Assembly (NCBI GenBank): GCA_035310125.1
Contig: DATGEP010000340.1
Location: forward strand, 1 to 8,050
DNA from: DATGEP01 sp035310125
GTDB taxonomy: Bacteria > Chloroflexota > Ktedonobacteria > Ktedonobacterales > JADMIN01
Length of the DNA stretch: 8,050 bases
Direction of reading: 5' to 3'
Positions within the stretch are counted from its first letter, which is position 1. Each line of letters begins with the position of its first letter. Shown here piece after piece: positions 2,776 through 8,050 of this stretch. A program made the position numbers and the translations under genes. The notes below the pieces were generated by a model, which made no database searches, had not been told where the DNA came from, and was given only the letters and a program-made list of their open reading frames with translations.

Positions 2776-5256
2776 TCAGCTTGGCGCCTCGCGTGAGGCC
2801 GATTCGACTAGCCCGATTCCGCGCCAGATGACCAGCGATGCGGCATTTTTGGCTTTGTGGATTCCGTCCTGGTCGCGCAGATAACGGCCGAAGAGCGTCT
2901 GTGATTGCGCCCGCTCACCGTTCGACTCGCACCAGGTCGTGTAGGCGTCATAGAGTGCCTTGGCGGAGGCGACGCGCTCGCTATTGCGGATGCAGCGATC
3001 CTCGACGAAGCGCCCGATGACATCCATCTCGGCGCGGTATTCTACGGTCGCGTTGATGACTCCTGGAGGCGGCGCGAGTCCGCGACGCTGCCACTCCAGA
3101 CAGCCGCGGACCGCCCAGGCCAGAATGCCGGGAGCTTCCGCCAGCAGCTTGCGCTTCAGGTCGGGATCCTGCTCTTCTTTGGGGATCGTGACCGTGAACG
3201 GCCAGAGCTGGATGCGCCGCCAGATGCCGTGATCGGTGCCTCGGATCGTCGGCTTGTGATTGACGGCCAGGAAGAGCTTGAGGACCGGATAAAACTCGAA
3301 CCAATCTTTGTGCATGAACCGCGCGCTCATCCGGTCGCCGCCGCTGATGCGCTTGATGAGCTCCTCATCCAGCCGGCGTCCATCGGCGCTTTCGCTGGCC
3401 GCCACGAAGCGGGCGCCCATGAGACGTGCGACATCCGACGGGATCGTTTGGCCCTGCTTGGTCTGGAACGTCTCCATCGGAGTCGTCATGGCATAGTCGC
3501 CGAGAATGCGTCCCAGGACGTCCTCGAAGGTGCTCTTACCGTTCGCGCCGGCGCCATAGAGCACAAAGACGACCTGCTCGTGCGTTTCCGCGGTCAAGGC
3601 ATAGCCGACGGCTCGCTGGACGTAGCCGATCATGTCCTCGTCGCCGGCGAAGATGCGCGTCAAGAAAGCGTCCCACGAAGGACAGCCGGCGCGGTCATCG
3701 AAGTCGGTGTCCGCGAGCTTCGTACACAGCGCCTTCCGCTCATGCGGCCGGAGCGTGCCGCGACGCAGATCCACCATGCCGTTGCGTGCGTTCAGCAGCC
3801 AGCCGTCGCGGTCGAGATGCTCGGAGGCGATCGCGATACCCGGCTCCGATTGTGCCAGCGTCAGCATGGCGCGCAGCCGCGGCTCCGCCTCCGAGCGCAT
3901 GGCCCAGCGCGCGAGCTCTTTGCGATCATGCTCGTCATCGAGACGCGCCGCCTCCGCATAGACCGCCACCACCGTGTTCTTTGCCATGCGCACCGCGGCG
4001 TCCGTGGTATCACGCCGAAACCGCATGCCATCCCACACCAGCCATTGCCCCCATGAGGCGACATAGCGCAGATTCGGGCCGTTCTGACGAACCATGCGCC
4101 GGGCATTGCCGAGGTCCGTGTGATGCTCCTCGGCACCCGCCGGAGGCTCCTGTGATTCCTGTTCCTCCTGCGCGATCTCCGCGCTCTCCGCCGTGGTCTG
4201 CTCTTCGTGAGAATGTGCGCTAGAGGGTGGGAAATCACGCGCCGATTGTGAGTAATCACGCGCCGATTGTGAGTAATCATGCATGTGACTGTGCAGCGCA
4301 ACGACCTTTCCCCGAGGACGTGGAGGACGTGCGGGCTCTCCTCGTCGCACGAGCGCGGAGCCCGCGGCGGATTCCAGCCAACGATCGACCGATTCCTCAT
4401 CGAACGGGTCGGCGGGATTGCGTGTTGCCTGGTGCGCATAGGCGATCATGAGCGAACGCGCATCCGCGATCCCATTGACCAGGAGCTGCTGCGCGAGCCA
4501 GTAGCCCGTCGTGTCTCCCACGCCATCGCCGGTACGCGCCAACGCCTTGCGCAGCCAATAGTCTCCAGATGTCGTCCCAGATGTCGTCAGGGCGTTGTCG
4601 TATGTCTCGTCTGCCGCCGGCGATGATGCCGGAGCGGGGAGGTCCGGCGGGGTCAGCAAGGCGATCAGCCACTCGGGCATGTCCGCGATCGGCGTCCTAT
4701 CCAGCCAGGTGTAGCGTGGGCCATTCGGATGGACGCTCGGCGGCGCGACAATATAGCCGCCATCGCCCTTGATGTCATAGGCGGGATCGGCGACGAGCTG
4801 GCCCGCGGCCGAGAGGCGCTGAAACGGCTTCACGCATGGCACGATGATACCAGCGCCAGGATGGCGGAACACCAGATGCCAGCCGCCTCCGCCCGTGCGT
4901 GCGGTCTGTGTGGTCAGCGAAAAGCTGCGCTGTGCTGGCCAGCGGTCGCGCAGTCGCGCCTGGAGATCCTCCAGGCTGCCGCCATGGCGCGGATCAATGT
5001 CGAGGATAACCCAGCCGCTTGCCGCGCCCGTCGGGATGCCGATGTTGGCATGCGGCCGTAATTTCCACCAGGCGCGAATGACCGGCTCGTTGGTGGTGGC
5101 GTCGTGGAAGCCGTGGCCCCCCTGTGCTTTCGAGATCGCCGGGGTTTTGTCGCGCGGCCGGAGCGGGAAGACGGGGAGTCCTCGCGCGGCGTAGTGCAGC
5201 GCATGTATTTCCAGCGGTCGCGGCCGCGGGGCCGGCCCGTTGGGAGCGACACTCAT
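2776..5256 (-). CDS. Bifunctional primase-polymerase / SF3 (D5, P4-type) helicase
   Basis: 826 residues; the replication initiator and helicase of the element. Residues about 15-200 form a Prim-Pol (AEP) domain: ILDIDPR with metal ligands D86 and D88, GGGWH with H127, and YDIKGDGGYIVAPPS with D161. A linker at about 320-385 is His-, Ser- and Glu-rich and holds a duplicated DYSQSAR. The C-terminal part is a D5_N/SF3 helicase: Walker A GAGANGKST (K574), Walker B region VAASES (E622), sensor asparagine N666 in LAVNHKP, and arginines R680-R681 in IWRRI. A D5 C-terminal winged-helix-type tail follows (RAEMDVIGRFVED onward). The order matches phage and plasmid P4-family primases, and no key residue is missing. 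The start at 5256 follows GGGGAGAG by 6 to 8 nt and overlaps the upstream gene's stop as ATGA. Confidence 0.95.
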   Translation of the reverse strand: MSVAPNGPAPRPRPLEIHALHYAARGLPVFPLRPRDKTPAISKAQGGHGFHDATTNEPVIRAWWKLRPHANIGIPTGAASGWVILDIDPRHGGSLEDLQARLRDRWPAQRSFSLTTQTARTGGGGWHLVFRHPGAGIIVPCVKPFQRLSAAGQLVADPAYDIKGDGGYIVAPPSVHPNGPRYTWLDRTPIADMPEWLIALLTPPDLPAPASSPAADETYDNALTTSGTTSGDYWLRKALARTGDGVGDTTGYWLAQQLLVNGIADARSLMIAYAHQATRNPADPFDEESVDRWLESAAGSALVRRGEPARPPRPRGKVVALHSHMHDYSQSARDYSQSARDFPPSSAHSHEEQTTAESAEIAQEEQESQEPPAGAEEHHTDLGNARRMVRQNGPNLRYVASWGQWLVWDGMRFRRDTTDAAVRMAKNTVVAVYAEAARLDDEHDRKELARWAMRSEAEPRLRAMLTLAQSEPGIAIASEHLDRDGWLLNARNGMVDLRRGTLRPHERKALCTKLADTDFDDRAGCPSWDAFLTRIFAGDEDMIGYVQRAVGYALTAETHEQVVFVLYGAGANGKSTFEDVLGRILGDYAMTTPMETFQTKQGQTIPSDVARLMGARFVAASESADGRRLDEELIKRISGGDRMSARFMHKDWFEFYPVLKLFLAVNHKPTIRGTDHGIWRRIQLWPFTVTIPKEEQDPDLKRKLLAEAPGILAWAVRGCLEWQRRGLAPPPGVINATVEYRAEMDVIGRFVEDRCIRNSERVASAKALYDAYTTWCESNGERAQSQTLFGRYLRDQDGIHKAKNAASLVIWRGIGLVESASREAPS
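4233..4274. repeat. 21-bp perfect tandem repeat inside the primase linker
   Basis: Two identical 21-bp units lie at 4233-4253 and 4254-4274; the first 5 bases of a third follow. In the primase frame each unit is seven codons, giving the duplicated DYSQSAR. It may be harmless slippage in a flexible linker, or an iteron-like site within the replication gene. Confidence 0.7.
4565..4588. repeat. 12-bp perfect tandem repeat in the primase gene
   Basis: CCAGATGTCGTC occurs twice in a row (4565-4576, 4577-4588). In frame it encodes a repeated Thr-Thr-Ser-Gly in the segment between the Prim-Pol domain and the next helical part. It is probably a slippage duplication in a linker. Confidence 0.55.
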
Positions 5257-5720
5257 ATCTGTCTCTCCCCATCGACCACCCGACTGAATTCTGGAGTCAC
5301 GTCTCCATCCAGGCTCCGCCAGAGATGCAGCACATACGGGTGCAGCGACACATACCGGCTTGCCGGAGGAAACACCTGGAGCGCGGTGGTCTCGTTGCCC
5401 ATCCAGATCCGCTTCACCATGCCCAGGTCGTCCCAGCTCGGCAAATGATCCCAGTAACTCACCGAGACGTGCTGCCAGGTTTTGCCGTCCTCATACGGCC
5501 GGATGGTTTCGATGACGCACAAACGGGTTGGCGCGGTGTACCGGTATGTGTCGTAGCCCTCCTCCACGTGACGCGGCAGCTGCTCCACGGTCCATCCTTG
5601 AGGCAGCGACCGATCGAGAAGCGTCGTGCGGCTCGGGACGGGAGTCGTCGCCATGTGCGTCGCGGGCCAATGCGAGTCCATACGACGAGACCGGCGCGGG
5701 GTCACGCTCCTGGTGCTCAT
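5253..5720 (-). CDS. DUF7694-like phage protein
   Basis: 155 residues. The conserved part is the C-terminal two thirds: WQHVSVSYWDHLPSWDDLG (82-100), then a MVKRIWMG segment, then ALQVFPPASRYVSLHPYVLH (113-132) and LWRSLDGDVTPEF. That pattern matches, from memory, the DUF7694 family found in phages and prophages, with no known function. The N-terminal 40 residues are basic and low in order. I start at ATG 5720-5718, which has GGCGGTGG at a suitable distance; the frame is open upstream to a GTG at 5798, and ATGs at 5681 and 5654 are also possible. Its TGA overlaps the primase start as ATGA, so the two are very likely translated together, which suggests a role in replication. Confidence 0.75.
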   Translation of the reverse strand: MSTRSVTPRRSRRMDSHWPATHMATTPVPSRTTLLDRSLPQGWTVEQLPRHVEEGYDTYRYTAPTRLCVIETIRPYEDGKTWQHVSVSYWDHLPSWDDLGMVKRIWMGNETTALQVFPPASRYVSLHPYVLHLWRSLDGDVTPEFSRVVDGERQI

Positions 5721-5760
5721 GCGGCCACCGCCTGGCGGACCGCCACACTCGGCACGATGC

Positions 5761-5778
5761 TGACCAGTTTTGTGACCA
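5761..5778 (+). repeat. TGACCA-N6-TGACCA pair, left of the tRNA core (arm-type site)
   Basis: TGACCA at 5761-5766 and 5773-5778, period 12. With 5761-5781 taken as a 21-bp unit it matches the pair at 6029-6049 at 17 of 21 positions. Same orientation, lying 107 nt before the tRNA identity segment. The likely role is binding of the integrase N-terminal arm domain. Confidence 0.6.
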
Positions 5779-5885
5779 CGACAGCGCCAACTGCGCACCG
5801 ATCAACACCAGACGTAGACAGGCGTAACACGCGGTATACTCGCTGATAACAGACAGAGCCGACCAGAGCCAACCACAAGAAAGAA

Positions 5886-5942
5886 GACTTAAAATCCGCT
5901 GCCGGACAACCCGGCGTGAGGGTTCGAGTCCCTCCCGCCCTA
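5886..5942 (+). other. 3' half of a tRNA-Leu(UAA) gene (attachment core identity segment)
   Basis: From the anticodon loop onward this is a normal tRNA-Leu: loop CTTAAAA (5888-5894) with anticodon TAA (5890-5892), 3' anticodon strand TCCGC, long variable arm GCCGG (5901-5905)/CCGGC (5911-5915), T-stem GAGGG/CCCTC around TTCGAGT (5918-5934), acceptor 3' strand CCGCCCT (5935-5941) and discriminator A5942. CCA is not encoded. Upstream, the anticodon 5' strand should be GCGGA, but the window has GAAGA (5883-5887), and no D-arm or acceptor 5' strand exists. It is therefore not a functional gene. The break near 5886 marks the probable left edge of identity with the host tRNA. Confidence 0.88.
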
Positions 5943-6028
5943 CCGCGTTCGATCGGGGTACTATGCCGTGTCTCAGCAACCGCTGGGTAATCGCTCATGC
6001 TCTGTCCCCTATCCGTTTTTTTGCGCTT

Positions 6029-6046
6029 TGACCACTTTGTTGACCA
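6029..6046 (+). repeat. TGACCA-N6-TGACCA pair, right of the tRNA core (arm-type site)
   Basis: TGACCA at 6029-6034 and 6041-6046, period 12, the same orientation and spacing as the pair at 5761-5778. It lies 86 nt past the tRNA segment and 43 nt from the integrase stop codon. Confidence 0.6.
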
Positions 6047-6088
6047 TGAACGCGCCGTACACGCGTCACAAGACTGCCCACAACTCCC

Positions 6089-7228
6089 TCACCAGCCCAG
6101 CGCCACCATGAGCGCGGCCGCGGCGTCATCGAGCATGTGAGGCAGCACATGCGAGTAGATGTCCAGCGTAATCGCGACGGACGAATGTCCGAGCATGCTG
6201 GAGACGACCTTGGGATTGACGCCTTGCGAGAGCAGAATCGTCGCGCATGTATGGCGCAGGTCGTGCGGACGAATGCGCGGCAGGTGCGCGCTGGCGAGAA
6301 ACCGCTCGTGCCGATGCCGCAGCATATCGCCCTTGAGCGGACCGCCAATCTCGTCACAAAACACCAGATCGTGATCCTGCCACGCGGGGCCCGCGGCGAC
6401 CCGTTCGAGTCGCTGCAAGACGCGATGCCGCTTTAGCCGCTCGATGACGGGCGGCGCGATGGCGATGAGACGCCGGGAATACTGGCTCTTGGGAGCCGCC
6501 CAGACCGCCTGACCGTCGCGCCATTTGAGCGTCGCATTCACGCTGATGGTGCCGTTGCCCGCGGGAGCGTGCGGTTCCAGATCCACGTCCGCCCAGCGCA
6601 GCGCCAGGAGCTCGCCCACCCGCATGCCGGTCGCGATCGCGAGCACAAACACCGCCTCCAGCCGGTCATTCGCCGCCGCCGCCAGATAGGCCTGTGCCTG
6701 TTCGCGCGACAGCGGCCGCATTTCCACGACGCGGCGGCGCGGCTTCTCCACCATGTCCGAAACATTGCGCTGCACGAGACTCAGTCGGAGCGCCTGCTCA
6801 AGCGCCCGATGGAGCACGGCATGCACATGTTTGACGGTGGTCGGCGAGAGCCCTTTGCTGGCGCACTGCGCGTAGAGTGTCTGCACACGCTGTGCGCTCA
6901 GCTGCGCGAGCCGCACCGAGCCAATGCCCGGGTTGATATGCAGACGTACGCACTCCTCGTAGCGATTCCAGGTCTCCTGCACGAGCCGCGGCGGACGGAT
7001 CGTGTCGAGCCAGCCGGCCAGATAGTCGGCGACCGTTTGGCGCTCCTCGACGATGGGCAATCCCGCCTGCTGATCATGCTGCGCGGTGCGGAGCTTGACC
7101 AGCACCTCCTGCCGCGTCTTCGCGTAGAAGCTGCGACTGATCCCGTCCGCGAGCGTGATGCGCGCCTCCCACCGGCCATCCGCGCGATGGCGAATCAACC
7201 CTTCGCCTGGTGCGCGTCTGCGTGCCAT
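6089..7228 (-). CDS. int: Tyrosine-type site-specific integrase
   Basis: 379 residues, normal length for a phage tyrosine integrase. The N-terminal 55 residues form an arm-binding domain (DGRWEARITLADGISRSFYA). Residues about 62-150 are the SAM-like core-binding domain (TVADYLAGWLDTI onward). The catalytic domain spans about 170-379 with every active residue: R203 in TGMRVGELLALRW, K247 in APKSQYSRR, H322 and R325 in PHDLRH, H348 in MLGHSS, and nucleophile Y358 in DIYSHV. It would cut and join the attP at 5761-6046 with a host tRNA-Leu gene. GAGGAG lies 6 nt before ATG 7228. It follows the xis-like gene after 22 nt, so both are probably on one mRNA. No truncation or frameshift is seen. Confidence 0.96.
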   Translation of the reverse strand: MARRRAPGEGLIRHRADGRWEARITLADGISRSFYAKTRQEVLVKLRTAQHDQQAGLPIVEERQTVADYLAGWLDTIRPPRLVQETWNRYEECVRLHINPGIGSVRLAQLSAQRVQTLYAQCASKGLSPTTVKHVHAVLHRALEQALRLSLVQRNVSDMVEKPRRRVVEMRPLSREQAQAYLAAAANDRLEAVFVLAIATGMRVGELLALRWADVDLEPHAPAGNGTISVNATLKWRDGQAVWAAPKSQYSRRLIAIAPPVIERLKRHRVLQRLERVAAGPAWQDHDLVFCDEIGGPLKGDMLRHRHERFLASAHLPRIRPHDLRHTCATILLSQGVNPKVVSSMLGHSSVAITLDIYSHVLPHMLDDAAAALMVALGW

Positions 7229-7250
7229 CGTCGTCTCCTCGTTCTATGCC

Positions 7251-7550
7251 CTATGCCCGCTCGCCGTAGGGCTGCTGATGCACGAACGTCTCCAGCGCCC
7301 AGACGGGAATGCGGCGTAATTTGCCCACTTTGAGCGAGTGCAAATCCCCCGACCGGATGAGGGTATTGATCTTCCAGCGCTTGAGGCCGAGCGCCGCGCC
7401 GGCCTCGTCCACCGTCAGCATCATTTTGGGCACCGGCTGGGTGACGATGGCCGCCTTCGACTTCGACTTCTTCTCCGGCCTCGCGGCCGGCTTTTTCTTC
7501 GCGCTACTGGCACTGGCAGGCGCTTTCTGTGCGCGCGCTGGTCCGCTCAT
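7251..7550 (-). CDS. Excisionase-like helix-turn-helix DNA-binding protein
   Basis: 99 residues. The first 42 are an Ala/Lys/Pro-rich basic tail (AKKKPAARPEKKSKSK), probably disordered. Residues 45-90 form a winged helix of the excisionase/AlpA (HTH_17) type: LTVDEAGAALGLKRWKINTL, then IRSGDLHSLKVGKLRRIPVW. Proteins of this type bind att or operator DNA and direct excision or control int expression. Its place 22 nt before int supports a recombination directionality factor; a transcriptional regulator is the alternative. The start at 7550 overlaps the preceding stop as ATGA. The stop is TAG. The long basic tail is unusual for Xis and may add non-specific DNA binding. Confidence 0.82.
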   Translation of the reverse strand: MSGPARAQKAPASASSAKKKPAARPEKKSKSKAAIVTQPVPKMMLTVDEAGAALGLKRWKINTLIRSGDLHSLKVGKLRRIPVWALETFVHQQPYGERA

Positions 7551-8047
7551 TGACCGCTCTCCTCGGAGGTGTTGTGTCTGGTCTGGCTCGCCTTCGCGTG
7601 CGCGTTCGCGTTCGCGGTCACATACATCTCGGGGTTTGCCTGGATCGCCGTCTCCAGGATTTCCACGCCACGTCGCACGAGCTGGAGCAGATGATCGGCG
7701 CGAATAAAAAACCCATATTCCTGCTGGCTCATACTCTGGTCGTTGGCCGGAAGCAGCACCACATAGTGTCCGTAGGCGGGCGCCGCCAGAATATCTACTT
7801 CCGCCAGTGGAAGCTCCTCAGACGTCTCCTGCGGTGAATCCGACATCACAAACGCACTGCGTGGATCGAGATCGAGCACCGTCGCCAGCACCCGGATCCC
7901 GCCGCGCACCTCGGCGAGCCCTCGTTGGTGTGTCGCCACATCACCGGCGGCGTTTTCCGTGATCATCTGCCGCGCCAGTGCGGCGAGCCGGCGTTCCTGG
8001 TCGGTCATGCGCAGATAGAGATCGGCGATCTCGTGCCGACTTTTCAT
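7547..8047 (-). CDS. Hypothetical protein upstream of xis-int (start may lie outside)
   Basis: 166 residues from ATG 8047-8045. The frame is still open at the window edge, so the true start may be upstream. The first 60 residues are helical and heptad-like (EIADLYLRMTDQERRLAALARQM), suggesting an oligomerising coiled coil. A middle beta region follows (VDILAAPAYGHYVVLLPAND, about 84-103), then a second long helix (FFIRADHLLQLVRRGVEILETAIQ). The last 25 residues are Ala/Asn/Ser-rich, encoded by DNA with short TTCGCG repeats near 7600-7615. It has no transmembrane segment or metal motif. Its stop overlaps the xis-like start as ATGA, so it probably belongs to the same operon. I do not recognise the family. 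Confidence 0.7.
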   Translation of the reverse strand: MKSRHEIADLYLRMTDQERRLAALARQMITENAAGDVATHQRGLAEVRGGIRVLATVLDLDPRSAFVMSDSPQETSEELPLAEVDILAAPAYGHYVVLLPANDQSMSQQEYGFFIRADHLLQLVRRGVEILETAIQANPEMYVTANANAHAKASQTRHNTSEESGQ

Positions 8048-8050
8048 GAT

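Larger units (their letters stand above)
5761..6046. other. Putative attP (attachment region of the element)
   Basis: This non-coding region lies between the integrase gene and the replication genes. At its centre is the 3' part of a tRNA-Leu gene, and on each side is a TGACCA-N6-TGACCA repeat in the same orientation. Tyrosine integrases commonly use a tRNA 3' half as core, flanked by arm-type sites within about 100-150 bp. Because element-type genes lie on both sides and the tRNA 5' half is absent, I read it as attP and not as an attL or attR chromosome junction. That choice is an inference. Confidence 0.65.

Noticed and set aside
2905..4056. Long open frame of 383 codons on the plus strand
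   Set aside because: It lies entirely opposite the primase-helicase gene, whose catalytic motifs are intact. Its Arg/Ala-rich composition is typical of antisense frames in GC-rich genes.
5815..5840. TAGACA and TATACT on the plus strand as a promoter
   Set aside because: Spacing is only 14 bp and no plus-strand gene follows, only the partial tRNA.
5124..5846. Plus-strand frame of 240 codons
   Set aside because: It runs opposite the DUF7694-like gene and the start of the primase gene, and no domain is visible.
5886..5942. A functional tRNA gene
   Set aside because: Acceptor 5' strand, D-arm and the 5' anticodon strand are missing, so it cannot fold as a tRNA.
5717..5998. Minus-strand frame containing GGTRTLTPGCPAADFKS
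   Set aside because: This peptide is the antisense translation of a tRNA-Leu, a familiar annotation artefact, not a protein. It also covers the non-coding att region.
6010..6016. CTATCCG near the integrase end as another origin repeat
   Set aside because: Only 7 bases match the AACTATCCG word and there is no second copy nearby; chance is sufficient.
6569..7333. Plus-strand open frame of 254 codons
   Set aside because: Antisense shadow of the integrase, which has all catalytic residues. No ribosome-binding site or recognisable domain.

Overview
This is a compact, high-GC block of phage or plasmid-type genes, all read from the minus strand (right to left). It looks like the integration and replication end of a temperate phage or integrative plasmid, not ordinary chromosome. 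Evidence: a tyrosine integrase preceded by an excisionase-like gene; a tRNA-Leu 3' half flanked by matching repeat pairs, which looks like a phage attachment site (attP); a 826-residue primase-polymerase/SF3 helicase; an AT-rich inverted-repeat region behind it; and a train of very small genes joined by ATGA or TGATG overlaps. The host cannot be fixed. GC content, strong Shine-Dalgarno (SD) sites and a tRNA end without encoded CCA fit a high-GC bacterium such as an actinobacterium or chloroflexote.

In transcription order: (1) 8047-7251, an unrecognised 166-residue protein coupled by ATGA to a small excisionase-like helix-turn-helix protein. (2) 7228-6089, a complete tyrosine integrase, 22 nt downstream of the xis-like gene. 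(3) 6088-5721, a non-coding attachment region with the 3' half of a tRNA-Leu(UAA) gene at its centre and a TGACCA-N6-TGACCA repeat on each side. The 5' half of the tRNA is missing and element genes lie on both sides, so this is best read as attP of an unintegrated or circular element. (4) 5720-5253, a DUF7694-like phage protein, coupled by ATGA to (5) 5256-2776, the replicative primase-helicase. (6) 2775-2600, an AT-rich stretch with repeated AACTATCCG words and three inverted repeats, a candidate replication origin. (7) 2662-1, about ten tiny genes, most encoding cysteine-rich proteins that probably bind zinc, with one short membrane protein and three proteins without a metal motif.

The small-gene train is the least ordinary part. 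Two of its members (103-207 and 1-106) form a pair of paralogous 34-residue-class proteins with a CRxGEH...CxCxCH motif, and a 41-residue gene sits at 1503-1628. Several junctions carry the same short DNA repeat, consensus AAGGCGGCGCGGGATGA. It encodes a shared Gly-Gly-Ala-Gly C-terminus, overlaps stop and start, and supplies the ribosome-binding site for the next gene. Two degenerate copies lie at junctions with gaps, suggesting that genes are gained and lost there as cassettes.

Functionally, integrase plus xis-like protein would act on the attP between them and the replication genes; the primase-helicase would act at the adjacent repeat region; the zinc-binding small proteins have no assignable role. 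No host gene, rRNA, complete tRNA, CRISPR array, insertion sequence or convincing terminator was seen.
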